From Chitinophaga ginsengisegetis (GTDB lineage Bacteria > Bacteroidota > Bacteroidia > Chitinophagales > Chitinophagaceae), in NCBI RefSeq assembly GCF_900168065.1, contig NZ_FUZZ01000001.1, forward strand, positions 2,025,264-2,089,263: a stretch of 64,000 bases of DNA. The letters are read 5' to 3'. The notes beneath the pieces are model-generated. The model was given only the letters and a program-made list of their open reading frames with translations. It had not been told where the DNA came from and ran no database searches. The position numbers and the translations under genes are program-made. Of the stretch, positions 1 to 9,041 are shown piece by piece. How positions within the stretch are numbered: position 1 is the first letter of the stretch; every line of letters begins with the position of its first letter.

Positions 1-1853
1 TTATTAATCGCCTCCTTGCAGAAAGCGAGATCTTTCTCTTTTAAATCCTTTACTACAATATCAAAACCCAGCTTGCCCATCATAGCTACATCCACCCTGA
101 ATTTGATGGGTTGCTTACCCCAGTCGGTTACGTGGTTGGCGCTGGCAATGGCCGGATAGAAGTAAGAATTTTCCCACTGGATATAGATGCGCTCCAAAGG
201 ATCGGTGTTATCGCTGGGCCAGTACTCCGTAAAATATTGTAACGCGGCATAGTCCACACGGCCGCCGCCACCGGAGCAAAGCATCATGGGCACATTGGGA
301 TATTTAGCGCGTACCCTGGCCAGTACTTTATACAAGCCCCGCACATATTCCACATAGAACTGCGACTGCTGCTGCTTTTGGTAAGCGGACCATGCGTTGT
401 AAATAACAGCGTTGCAATCCCATTTGATATAAGATAATTTGGGCGCTTTTATAAACAGCGAATCCACCACCCGGAACACAAAATCCTGTACCTGCGGATT
501 ACTCAAATCCAGCACCAGCTGGTTACGGAAATAATGTTCTTCGCGGCCGGGTTGTCTTAACACCCAATCCGGATGTTTTGTGTTCAGCTCACTCTTTGGA
601 TTCACCATTTCGGGTTCTATCCAGATCCCAAATTTCACCCCATTAAGTTGCGCCATGCTATCCAGCGCAGCAATACCGTTAGGCAGTTTTTTGCGGTTCT
701 CCTGCCAGTCGCCCAACCCGGCGTGATCGCTGTTGCGCGGAAATTTATTACCAAACCAGCCGTCGTCCAGCAGGAAGAGATCCACGCCGAGGTCTTTGGT
801 ATCTTTTAATAAGCTTTTCAGTGCGGATTCATCGAAGTTGAAATTAGTGGCTTCCCAGTTATTTAATAGTGTGAGCCGCTCTCCTTTTCCGTCCAGTAAT
901 TTATAGTTCCTCGCCCAGCTTTGTAGCTTACGGCTGGCATCTCCTTTTCCTTTTGTGGAGAAGGTATACAGGAAAGGCGGTGTTTCAAAAGCGGTATTTG
1001 TTTTTAATACATAGGGAGATGCATAGTTATTGATTCCAGCTATGATACGTAAGTTATCCAGGTTGTCGAGTTCAAGATCGATCCTGAAATTTCCGCTCCA
1101 CTCCAGGGACCCGTATAACACACTGCCCTCGTCTTCTGTAGCCGGTTTATCCAGCGACACCATGAATACCGGTGGCTGGAATAAATTGGCGCGGGTACCC
1201 AGTTTTGAATCCAGTGTTTTAATGCCGTGTGTAAGCGGTGTTTCCTCCGGCTGCATTTCCTTTGCCCAGTCGCCATGATACTGCCGGAGGTAGTAACGCG
1301 GCGCTTTGAGATAAAGATTGGCGGAAGCAAATTTCTGCAGGGTTACATTTCCTTTTTCCTGGTGCCTGATTACGGACCATTGTTCTATTACATCTTCAGC
1401 TTTATACACTTTGTAATACAACGTTACTTCAAAGGGATACACGGGGTCTTTCAGCAGGATACTAATCTCCTCTACATCTGCTCCGCGGGGAGTTACTTTA
1501 TGACTTACATAACGCAGGTCCAGTGCATTATTGCCATCGGCATGCGTTACCGCGATGGCGGGTTCCACCAGGTTTTTTGTACCGGCAGCGGTATAGGCAG
1601 CATTGGATACGGTTGAATAATCTTCGGTTTGTTTGTACGCCATTGGTACCTGCTGGTACTCTGCGGCATTGGATAGTTTGGTACCAAAGTAGATGGTGGA
1701 CAATTGTCCCTTTGCATCTACCTGTAATACCACGGCATTATTTTTTGATTCCACAGGGATTGTAAATGGCCTGGCATCCTGTGCGAAGGCTTGTCCGCAG
1801 CAGCACATCGCCAATAACCAGATGCCCTGTTTCAAGTGGATGAATCGTATCAT
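1..1853 (-). CDS. GH36 alpha-galactosidase, secreted, C-terminus beyond the window
   Basis: Predicted to hydrolyse terminal alpha-1,6-galactosides (raffinose-type sugars, galactomannan side chains) in the periplasm or at the surface. The first ~25 residues form a signal peptide ending in QAFAQ. A beta-sandwich N-terminal domain fills about residues 30-330, then a TIM barrel. Family hallmarks visible are LLDDGWFG (~361-368), WIEPEMVNP, the nucleophile Asp in KWDCN (~Asp479), CSGGGGRVDY (~520) and the acid/base Asp in PSDNTDP (~547). About 617 codons are present; roughly the last 100 residues of the usual ~720 are missing. The chosen ATG gives the signal peptide. It lies 91 bp behind susD and is probably its co-transcribed enzyme. 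Family assignment is strong; the exact substrate is inferred. Confidence 0.93.
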   Translation of the reverse strand, partial: MIRFIHLKQGIWLLAMCCCGQAFAQDARPFTIPVESKNNAVVLQVDAKGQLSTIYFGTKLSNAAEYQQVPMAYKQTEDYSTVSNAAYTAAGTKNLVEPAIAVTHADGNNALDLRYVSHKVTPRGADVEEISILLKDPVYPFEVTLYYKVYKAEDVIEQWSVIRHQEKGNVTLQKFASANLYLKAPRYYLRQYHGDWAKEMQPEETPLTHGIKTLDSKLGTRANLFQPPVFMVSLDKPATEDEGSVLYGSLEWSGNFRIDLELDNLDNLRIIAGINNYASPYVLKTNTAFETPPFLYTFSTKGKGDASRKLQSWARNYKLLDGKGERLTLLNNWEATNFNFDESALKSLLKDTKDLGVDLFLLDDGWFGNKFPRNSDHAGLGDWQENRKKLPNGIAALDSMAQLNGVKFGIWIEPEMVNPKSELNTKHPDWVLRQPGREEHYFRNQLVLDLSNPQVQDFVFRVVDSLFIKAPKLSYIKWDCNAVIYNAWSAYQKQQQSQFYVEYVRGLYKVLARVRAKYPNVPMMLCSGGGGRVDYAALQYFTEYWPSDNTDPLERIYIQWENSYFYPAIASANHVTDWGKQPIKFRVDVAMMGKLGFDIVVKDLKEKDLAFCKEAIN

Positions 1854-1944
1854 GAAAAAAATCTTTTTAAACTTATAGCTACAGGTATTTATGAGCAATA
1901 CGGATAACGGTATGCCCGCTATCCGTATCATTTTAAGGAGTATA

Positions 1945-3603
1945 TCAGTACCCCGCATTCTGACGGAGTTTTCTTCCGGATGAATTAATTTCCGACTGCG
2001 GAATGGGCACCCAGTAATTTTTTGCTTTATCAAATTTGCGGTTGTCCAGTGCAATAATTCTTGTGTATACGATGGCGCCATTGGGTTGTTTGGATGGCAA
2101 TATGCCGTAACCGGGAACGTTTTCTGTTACCTCTGCAATCTTCCACCGGCGTACATCGAAATAGCGGTGTTCTTCAAAGGCCAGTTCAATGCGGCGTTCG
2201 TTGCGGATGCGGCTCCGCATACTGTCGGCCGACAATCCTTTGGGTAGTTCAGGCATGCCTGCTCTTGCGCGGATATCATTCACCGCTTTATACACCGTGT
2301 TATCCGGGCCTACAGCTTCGTTCTGCGCTTCCGCGTAGTTCAGCAGCACTTCCGCATACCTTAAATATTTCCAGGGCTGGTAAGCTGTCTGGTTCGGGTT
2401 TTCAACCGGGTTGGCTTCGTTGATATATTTTCTTACGTAGTAGCCGGTAGGACTGGTATTCCAGTTACCATTGCCATCTTTACTGTCTTTACCGCCGGGA
2501 CGGAATGTTTCCACGTTGCGGGTTCTGTAAGGAGCGCCGTTATAGAGAATGCTCGCATAAAAACGTGGATCCCTGTTCTGGTAAGGATTTGCTTTTTCTG
2601 CAGGATTGTTCCAGTCGAAACGGGAGCCATCGGCCATTTCATAATCGTCTACAAGATTCTGCATTGGCGTATTTCCGCCCCATCCGCCATAACCATTGGG
2701 ACCGTTTACCAGTTCCAGGTTGGTGTGTTCGTTGGTAGGAGAATATACCCGTTCAAAAATATCTTCACTGGTACCACTGATGGTGAATAAAGTTTTGTAG
2801 TTGTTATACAGCGTAAACTTGTTCAGCGCTATTACATCGGAAGCGGCAGCAGCGGCAGCAGCCCATTTTGTTTTATCGTTGGTGCCATTGGTGTACAAAG
2901 GGCTGGCAGCGTATAACAACAGGCGCGCTTTCAATGCCAGTGCGGCGGCGTAGGAGCCGCGGCCAGTGGGATAACTTTTATCCTTCATCATAGTAGCGGC
3001 AGTATTCAGTTCATTCACTGCATACTGAATACATTCCTGCACCGGTTTACGGATAAAAAGCGAATCGAAGTTGGTATCATCCAGGTTGTATACGCGGTCG
3101 CCGGCCAAAGGCACATCACCGAAGTTGCGGATCAGGTCCTGGTAGCGGTAAGCGCGGATAAAGTGGAGTTCTCCTTTCAGCCGTTCTTTTCCATAATCGC
3201 TCATTGGAACTTTGTCGATGTTGGCTAACGCGTAATTCACCTCGCGGATGCTGCGATAGCTCCTGATCCAGGTATCGCTCATCCAGCCGGTTCTGTCCGG
3301 CGTGAGGGCGCCCTGTTGCACAAACCAGGTATTGTTGTCCCATACTACCACGGATTCGTCTGTTACAGAGCTCATCCAGGCATCTTCAAAAGCGCGGCCA
3401 AAGCCGGGTTTTCCACCATCGTTACTACCGCCCACACCGATATATCTTCCTGTAACATAGGCTTCCGCCAGCGAGGAATCGCCCCACACGGCAGCATCGG
3501 TGATGATGCTGGTTGGTGCGGTGTCAAGAAAATCTTTCTTACATGCTCCCAGTGCGGCCAGGCCGGCTGCTACCAGGATCAGTGATATATTTTTAGTCTT
3601 CAT
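1945..3603 (-). CDS. SusD/RagB-family glycan-binding lipoprotein
   Basis: Outer-membrane surface lipoprotein of 552 residues that caps its SusC partner and captures the oligosaccharide. A signal peptide ends in a lipobox with Cys21 (LGAC). The early sequence KKDFLDTAPTSIITD, the TPR-like helical body and the C-terminal segment with RNERRIELAFEEHRYFDVRR are typical of the SusD family. The gene follows susC by 39 bp and precedes the GH36 gene by 91 bp, so an alpha-galactoside ligand is likely. Ligand residues cannot be assigned from sequence alone. Confidence 0.95.
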   Translation of the reverse strand: MKTKNISLILVAAGLAALGACKKDFLDTAPTSIITDAAVWGDSSLAEAYVTGRYIGVGGSNDGGKPGFGRAFEDAWMSSVTDESVVVWDNNTWFVQQGALTPDRTGWMSDTWIRSYRSIREVNYALANIDKVPMSDYGKERLKGELHFIRAYRYQDLIRNFGDVPLAGDRVYNLDDTNFDSLFIRKPVQECIQYAVNELNTAATMMKDKSYPTGRGSYAAALALKARLLLYAASPLYTNGTNDKTKWAAAAAAASDVIALNKFTLYNNYKTLFTISGTSEDIFERVYSPTNEHTNLELVNGPNGYGGWGGNTPMQNLVDDYEMADGSRFDWNNPAEKANPYQNRDPRFYASILYNGAPYRTRNVETFRPGGKDSKDGNGNWNTSPTGYYVRKYINEANPVENPNQTAYQPWKYLRYAEVLLNYAEAQNEAVGPDNTVYKAVNDIRARAGMPELPKGLSADSMRSRIRNERRIELAFEEHRYFDVRRWKIAEVTENVPGYGILPSKQPNGAIVYTRIIALDNRKFDKAKNYWVPIPQSEINSSGRKLRQNAGY

Positions 3604-3642
3604 TTCTTTGCAATTGAAATAGTAAATGATTTGTTTCCCCTC

Positions 3643-6600
3643 TTAAAAATTCACATTCACGCCTACGTTAAACACTTTCTGTTGCGGGTAAAAATATCCG
3701 CTGCCATCGGTGCCTTCCGGATCTATTTGTTTCACTCTTGTAAAGGTGAGCAGGTTAAATCCATTCACATAAAAGCGGGCGGATTTAATGGATGCTTTCG
3801 ACAATAAAGCAGTGGGGAGGTTATAGCCAATCTCTACGTTTTTAAGGCGGAGGAAAGAAGTATTCCAGTTCCAGAAAGTACTTGGGTATGCGCCGAGGTT
3901 GCTGGAATTCGGTCTGGATACGGGGCGTGGCCAGGAAGCATTGGTATTTTCCGGTGTCCAGCGGTTATCTGCCCATTCCTTGAGGAAGGAGCCAAATTCA
4001 CCGGATTCCCAGAGGAGGTATTGTGCGGATTCTCCCTGTCCCTGTAATAAAATATTTACATCAAAACTTTTCCAGGAGGCGCCTAACGTGATGCCATATA
4101 CGATTTGCGGAATATTGTTCTGGTCTACTCTTACGCGATCGGCAGCGGTGATTGCTTTATCACCGTCGTAGTCTTCCAGGATCAGGTCACCGGGCCTGGT
4201 GCCGGGAGCATGTGGTGTAGCATCGATCTGTGCCTGGTCTTTGAAGATGCCGATGCTGCGGTAGTACAGGCCGGCATTGATCGGGTGTCCTTCCACTTTC
4301 TGGTAAGAAAGGGTGCCAGGCGCTTCATCCAGGAAGATGACTTTGTTTTTGATAAAGCTGAAGTTACCACCGATATTGAATTTCACGTCGTTGAAGCGGG
4401 TTTCATACATCACGGAGGCTTCAATGCCTTTGTTGGTAACCTTACCGATATTTTCGTCGGGGATCTGGCTGCTGCTGATACCGCTTACGCCGGGGATACT
4501 TAAATTTCTCGGCGCCAGGATATTGTCTCTCGTTTCACTGAACACATCCAGGGTAACATTAAAGTGATTGAATAAAGAAGCGTCTATACCGATGTTGGCC
4601 TTCTTTGCTGTTTCCCAGGTGATATTTGGATTCGCCAGTTTGGCGTATACAATGGTGGGAATATTGGCGCCGTAAGGCTGTCCTGCGTTTGTTAATGTAC
4701 TCAGTACATTGGTTTGCAGGTTCAGGTTTTGAAGATATTGATAGCCGGGCGCATCGTCCGGTTTAATATTTTCATTTCCCAGCAGTCCGTAGGAAGCGCG
4801 GAGCTTTAAGCTGTTGATCGTATTTTTATTAAACCACGATTCTTCTGAAATACGCCATGCTGCCATTGCGCTGGGGAAAAATCCGTATTGTCTTCCCGGT
4901 GCAAAAATGGAGGAGCCATCTTCGCGGAGCTGTACATCCAACAGGTATTTTTCTGAATAGTTATAACTGATACGGCCGAAGTAACTTCTGCGGGTAATGA
5001 TGTAACTGCTGCCGTAGTTACTTGCATCTGTTGGCAAAGCGCCGCCCTGGCTCAGTTCCGGCAACAAGGTAGTGATATAGTTCTGACGGCCGGCGCCAAA
5101 AGTTTCATACGTTGTTTTCGATTGCTGTATTGCTGCAAATGCGCTGAGCTGGTGTTTACCAAAATGTTTATCATAGCTCAAACGGAGAAAAGAGTTCAGG
5201 AGTGTATAGTTGATCTGGCTTTCCGACATGGAAGGGTTATTGGGACCACCTTTCACCGCGTCATAGGTTTGTGTGCCTTTATCGTACTGGTACACGATCC
5301 AGTTTTTAGCCAGCTGTTTATCAAATTCAAAACGCTTGTCGATAGATACCATTCCATCTACTGATAATCCTTTAGCTAATTCGTAACTCGCTTTACCGAT
5401 GATACTACCGGTGGTGATGGGTCTTTTATCGGCGCCAGATAACTGTGCCATTGCCAGCGGGTTTTTCCCCATTTCCACACCGGCCCCCATCATGCCATTC
5501 GGATAATAAGCCGGGAGTGTTGGGTAGGTGCGGTAAAGGAATTCAAATACGTTGGAGGCGCCAAAGCCAGCCAGCGCGGTCTTTTCTTCCTGCCGGCCAG
5601 ACATCTGTACCGTTGCTTTAAACCGGGAGGAGAAGTTAATATCGAAGTTTGCGCGGATGTTATATTGTTTATAATTGAGTGGACTGTTGCGATACAATCC
5701 ATCCTGGTTCAGATAACCGCCGGAGATATAATACGACAGTTTATTGCTGCCGCCGGAGAAGGAAAGATTGGCGGAAGTTTGAGGCGCCAGTGGTTTCATC
5801 ACTTCCTTTTCCCAATCGGTGTTCGGGTAAGACACGGGGTCTTTTCCGTTTCTGAACAATTCTATTTCCGCATCGGAATAGCGCTGGTGCTGGCCTTGTG
5901 AAGGATTGTTATAATAGCCTATTTCATTTACGATAGTGGCGTAGGTAGCCGCATCTACAAATTCCGGCAACCGGGTAGGTTTTATAAAACCCTGGTTGAG
6001 GTTGAAGCTGAAATTTGTTTTGCCGGCTTCTCCTTTTTTGGTGGTGACCAATATAACGCCGTTCGCTGCCTGCGAGCCATAAATGGCGGCAGAAGCATCT
6101 TTCAGGATACTGATGCTTTCAATATCGCTGGCGTTTAAGCGGGAAAATCCACCGAGTGCATTGGGTACGCCATCAATTACAATTAACGGGGCAGAGTTAC
6201 CGGTGGTAGCCACCCCGCGGATCAGCAACCGGGCATCGTCGTAACCTGGTTCCCCGCTGGTGTTGGGCGCAATGAGGCCCGGCATACGGCCAACGAGTGA
6301 GTTGGAGATATTGGGCTGCGGGCTTCTTACTATTTCCGCGCTTTTCACCGCCGCAACGGAACCTGTTAACGTGGCTTTTTTTGTGGTGCCATATCCTACT
6401 ACCACTACGTCGTTCAGTTTTTCCACAGAGGGTTCCAGGGCGATAGTGGTGAAATCCTGCGTGAGCGTTAACTCCTGCTGCCGGAAACCAATTCCCGAAA
6501 CAACTACTGTGTTGCTGCCTGCCGGCATGGTAAGCACAAACCTGCCTTCTTCATCTGTTTTTGCACCGGCGGTGGTGCCTTTTACAACTATGGAGATAAA

Positions 6601-6732
6601 TGGTAGTGGTGATTTGTCGGTGGAACTGATGACTTTACCTTTGAATGGTTTTTGCTGGGCATACGCTGGTATGCACAAACAAAACGCAGCAAAAAATGCG
6701 ATGACGCATTTCAGCAAGTGTTTGGCAATCAT
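3643..6732 (-). CDS. SusC/RagA-family TonB-dependent receptor (no STN domain)
   Basis: Outer-membrane active transporter of 1029 residues powered by TonB-ExbBD, importing the sugar captured by the adjacent SusD. A signal peptide ends in AYAQ (~26). A carboxypeptidase-regulatory-like domain (~30-110, GKVISSTDKSPLPFISI) is followed by a SusC-type TonB box region VVVVGYGTTKK, a plug domain (~120-230, with IESISILKDASAAIYGSQAANGV in overlapping pieces) and a 22-strand barrel ending in aromatic Phe (NVNF). There is no N-terminal STN domain and no sigma/FecR pair nearby, so it is not expected to signal by trans-envelope regulation. First gene of a three-gene locus with susD and GH36. Confidence 0.96.
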   Translation of the reverse strand: MIAKHLLKCVIAFFAAFCLCIPAYAQQKPFKGKVISSTDKSPLPFISIVVKGTTAGAKTDEEGRFVLTMPAGSNTVVVSGIGFRQQELTLTQDFTTIALEPSVEKLNDVVVVGYGTTKKATLTGSVAAVKSAEIVRSPQPNISNSLVGRMPGLIAPNTSGEPGYDDARLLIRGVATTGNSAPLIVIDGVPNALGGFSRLNASDIESISILKDASAAIYGSQAANGVILVTTKKGEAGKTNFSFNLNQGFIKPTRLPEFVDAATYATIVNEIGYYNNPSQGQHQRYSDAEIELFRNGKDPVSYPNTDWEKEVMKPLAPQTSANLSFSGGSNKLSYYISGGYLNQDGLYRNSPLNYKQYNIRANFDINFSSRFKATVQMSGRQEEKTALAGFGASNVFEFLYRTYPTLPAYYPNGMMGAGVEMGKNPLAMAQLSGADKRPITTGSIIGKASYELAKGLSVDGMVSIDKRFEFDKQLAKNWIVYQYDKGTQTYDAVKGGPNNPSMSESQINYTLLNSFLRLSYDKHFGKHQLSAFAAIQQSKTTYETFGAGRQNYITTLLPELSQGGALPTDASNYGSSYIITRRSYFGRISYNYSEKYLLDVQLREDGSSIFAPGRQYGFFPSAMAAWRISEESWFNKNTINSLKLRASYGLLGNENIKPDDAPGYQYLQNLNLQTNVLSTLTNAGQPYGANIPTIVYAKLANPNITWETAKKANIGIDASLFNHFNVTLDVFSETRDNILAPRNLSIPGVSGISSSQIPDENIGKVTNKGIEASVMYETRFNDVKFNIGGNFSFIKNKVIFLDEAPGTLSYQKVEGHPINAGLYYRSIGIFKDQAQIDATPHAPGTRPGDLILEDYDGDKAITAADRVRVDQNNIPQIVYGITLGASWKSFDVNILLQGQGESAQYLLWESGEFGSFLKEWADNRWTPENTNASWPRPVSRPNSSNLGAYPSTFWNWNTSFLRLKNVEIGYNLPTALLSKASIKSARFYVNGFNLLTFTRVKQIDPEGTDGSGYFYPQQKVFNVGVNVNF

Positions 6733-6871
6733 TTTTTTTCAATTTAAAACGTAAATGGAATACGAATGGTGGAAACATCAATCGTGGAACGGCGCTGTGA
6801 TCCAATCATTCATAACGTGCTTTTTTAGTTGACCTGTACTATTTGCATCTGTACTATACTATACTATTCTA

Positions 6872-6903
6872 CAAATATAATTTCCGGTATTGAAACTTCC
6901 AAA
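6872..6903 (-). promoter_or_regulatory. Candidate Bacteroidota promoter for the susC-susD-GH36 locus
   Basis: On the minus strand TTTG (6903-6900) is followed after 20 bp by TATATTTG (6879-6872). This fits the Bacteroidota -33/-7 consensus TTTG and TAnnTTTG. The -7 element lies ~140 bp before the susC start, leaving a leader that contains tandem TACTA-like steps. Function is inferred from the motif. Confidence 0.6.
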
Positions 6904-6977
6904 AAAAATTCCCGTGCACCAACGGGATGAATATATTAGCCCTCATTACCTTATTTTTATTGCAGAAAGATATGCTT

Positions 6978-8450
6978 ATGACAAACCGTTTCTCCGCCGC
7001 ACTGGCTGCCTTGTTGTTAACCGGCAGCGCATTAATGGCGCAAAGCAAAAAACCCATAGACGCCATAAAAGCGGACGATATTAAAAAGGACCTGTACTAC
7101 CTGGCCGACGATCATTTCAGGGGAAGGGAAGCCGGCACACTGGACGAATTAAAGGCATCTGTATGGCTGGCAGAGCAGGCGCGTAAAGCCGGTCTTGAGC
7201 CCGCCGGTGATGATGGCACCTACTTCCAGTTCTTTTCCCTGATACGGGAACGGGTAAGTAACAACAGCACCATCAGTATAGGCAACCGGTCGTTTCATTT
7301 ATGGCAGGACGCCATTGTATATGAACCCGGCTTTGCATCGGTGGATGCGCCTATTGTATTTATAAATGACGCCGACACCGTATCTGCCGCCACCATAAAA
7401 GGAAAAGTAGTGGCATTGCAGTTTTCCGCCAAAGGCATCAATGATCCGCGTGTGCAGGTACCTACGCGATACGCTGGCATAGTGGTGAACTACTGGGCAA
7501 AGTACCTCGCCTCCAAAGGCGCAGTGGCCATTATTTTTGTTGGGGATGAACTGGCACAGAAAGGATGGGGCAAAGCCACACAATATAACAACCGAGGTTC
7601 CTACCAGATAGAAGGCAGTCTTTTTCACCGGCAGCTGTTAACCGGCGTTCCCATCATCTGGCTGCAGCAGGATGCCCTGCCGCTGGTACAGCAGCCAGGG
7701 CAACAACTGAAAGCGCACATCTTCTCTGAATCTTTCACCTACCCTTCGGTAAATGTGGTAGCGAAAGTAAAAGGCAGCGATCCTAAGCTGGCAGGAGAAT
7801 ATGTCGTATTCAGCGGCCACCAGGATCATGACGGGGTAAGGAATGTACCCGGAGTAGCCGATTCTATTTACAATGGCGCCGATGATAATGCCAGCGTAAG
7901 CGTTGCCCTGCTGGCCATTGGCCGGGCCTTCCGCCGGCAACCGGGCAAGCGCTCCACCCTGTTCATCTGGCATGGTTCGGAAGAAAGAGGACTGTTTGGC
8001 TCCACCTGGTTTGCGGATCATCCAACGGTGCCGCGGGAATCACTGGTAGCTGTATTAAATGCGGATATGATCGGTAATAATGCGCCCGACAGCGCCGCCC
8101 TGCTTGGCCTCATCCCGCCTCATCTCAGCTCTTCCGCGCTGGCAAAAATAGGACTGGAAGAAAACCGTAAAGGGCCGGGATTCAAACTGGATACGGCATG
8201 GGATAAAGCCACCCATCCGGAAGTATGGTACTTCCGCAGCGATCACTATCCCTATGCGAAAAAGAATATCCCGGTACTGTACTTCAGCTCATTACCTCAC
8301 GCACTTTATCACACCCCGGGCGATGAAGCGGCTACCATCAATATAGAAAAGCTGACAAAAATAGCCCGGTGGATGTATGCCACCGGCTTTACTGTATCCA
8401 ACCTGGCAGAACGGCCGGCAATGGAACCCGGCTTCCAGCTGGAAAGGTAA
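6978..8450 (+). CDS. Secreted M28-family zinc metallopeptidase
   Basis: Predicted aminopeptidase-like dizinc hydrolase of 490 residues, exported. I chose the ATG that directly opens a clean signal peptide (MTNRFSAALAALLLTGSALMA); the ATG at 6972 and the one at 6927 would only add a poor N-terminal extension. A PA-like insert (~130-260) precedes the catalytic domain. Metal-site motifs are FSGHQDHDG (His ligand), YNGADDNAS (bridging Asp), WHGSEERGLFGS (Glu-Glu), LNADMIG (Asp) and the late LPHALYHTPGD (His). All expected ligands are present, so it should be active. It stands alone, divergent from the susC locus, and ends at a strong hairpin. Confidence 0.92.
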   Translation: MTNRFSAALAALLLTGSALMAQSKKPIDAIKADDIKKDLYYLADDHFRGREAGTLDELKASVWLAEQARKAGLEPAGDDGTYFQFFSLIRERVSNNSTISIGNRSFHLWQDAIVYEPGFASVDAPIVFINDADTVSAATIKGKVVALQFSAKGINDPRVQVPTRYAGIVVNYWAKYLASKGAVAIIFVGDELAQKGWGKATQYNNRGSYQIEGSLFHRQLLTGVPIIWLQQDALPLVQQPGQQLKAHIFSESFTYPSVNVVAKVKGSDPKLAGEYVVFSGHQDHDGVRNVPGVADSIYNGADDNASVSVALLAIGRAFRRQPGKRSTLFIWHGSEERGLFGSTWFADHPTVPRESLVAVLNADMIGNNAPDSAALLGLIPPHLSSSALAKIGLEENRKGPGFKLDTAWDKATHPEVWYFRSDHYPYAKKNIPVLYFSSLPHALYHTPGDEAATINIEKLTKIARWMYATGFTVSNLAERPAMEPGFQLER

Positions 8451-8454
8451 ATGT

Positions 8455-8490
8455 ATAAGGAAGCAGCGGCCGCAGTCGCTGCTTCCTTAT
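8455..8490. terminator. Bidirectional terminator hairpin between convergent genes
   Basis: A perfect 14-bp inverted repeat (ATAAGGAAGCAGCG and its complement) with an 8-nt loop lies just after the M28 stop and overlaps the stop codon of the convergent HxlR gene. The AT-rich outer ends supply U-rich 3' sides in both directions. Confidence 0.75.
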
Positions 8491-8831
8491 AGTGTAATCT
8501 CTTCTTCCTTCATCAGGAATGCGCCGTAGGCATGCAGTGCATCGATAACAGACAATGCCTGCTTTGCCCTTTCGGTGAGCGCATAATCCACGCGCGGGGG
8601 CTTTTCAGCATATGCCTTCCGGGTCACCATGTTTTTCTCTTCCAGGTCGCGCAGTTGCGTAATCAGCATTTTATCGGTGATATGCGATATGGACTTTTTC
8701 AGATCGCCATACCGGACCGGTCCTTCACGAAGCGCCACCAGGATAGGCATTTTCCAGGTACCCCCGATATAATTCATTGCAAATTCAACAGGACTATAAT
8801 ACAACCTGTTCTGATGCCGGAAATCTTTCAT
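8487..8831 (-). CDS. HxlR-family winged-helix transcriptional regulator
   Basis: Small DNA-binding regulator of 114 residues. The family core is clear: SPVEFAMNYIGGTWKMPIL at the start, YGDLKKSISHITDKMLITQL as recognition helix region, then wing and KPPRVDYALTERAK. In redox-sensing members such as YodB a Cys sits where this protein has Ser (YYSPVE), and there is no other Cys, so a thiol switch is unlikely and a ligand or another cue is more probable. Its own upstream region has a TACT-N4-AGTA palindrome (autoregulation) and a tandem repeat. No target enzyme is adjacent, so the target is unknown. Confidence 0.9.
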   Translation of the reverse strand: MKDFRHQNRLYYSPVEFAMNYIGGTWKMPILVALREGPVRYGDLKKSISHITDKMLITQLRDLEEKNMVTRKAYAEKPPRVDYALTERAKQALSVIDALHAYGAFLMKEEEITL

Positions 8832-8873
8832 ACCGGAAATTTACTTCCGTATTCCCGTTTTTTTGCCTTTATA

Positions 8874-8885
8874 TACTAAAAAGTA
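8874..8885. promoter_or_regulatory. Candidate HxlR operator, TACT-N4-AGTA
   Basis: Perfect 12-bp palindrome TACTAAAAAGTA, 43-54 bp upstream of the HxlR start codon. It has the same half-site layout as operators reported for HxlR-family members such as YodB. A second smaller dyad (CGGAA-N6-TTCCG) lies between it and the start codon. Autoregulation is inferred. Confidence 0.5.
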
Positions 8886-8938
8886 GGTATCCCTGTTGCC
8901 TCACGGATGCGTGTCCGGTACTTCGGACATGGGTACCT

Positions 8939-9026
8939 GATGGACTATCCATGCACTATCTATACTGTTCCCATGCACTCCTCATGCACTCCTCATGCAC
9001 TATTGATGCACTATCCATGCACTCAG
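8939..9026. repeat. Eight-unit 11-bp tandem repeat
   Basis: Eight consecutive 11-bp units with consensus CATGCACTAYC/CATGCACTCCT. Unit starts are 8939, 8950, 8961 (degenerate), 8972, 8983, 8994, 9005 and 9016. The period is kept even through the degenerate unit. The array lies between the HxlR upstream region and the 3' end of the DUF4142 gene, with no open gene in it. Confidence 0.85.
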
Positions 9027-9041
9027 GCTGCCTGAGCCTGC

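Noticed and set aside
6901..6925. Terminator from TCCCGT/ACGGGA near the M28 start
   Set aside because: Only a 6-bp stem, no T-run, and it overlaps a better promoter candidate on the other strand.
8939..9026. CRISPR array
   Set aside because: Units are only 11 bp with no spacers, and no cas gene is present; it is a simple tandem repeat.
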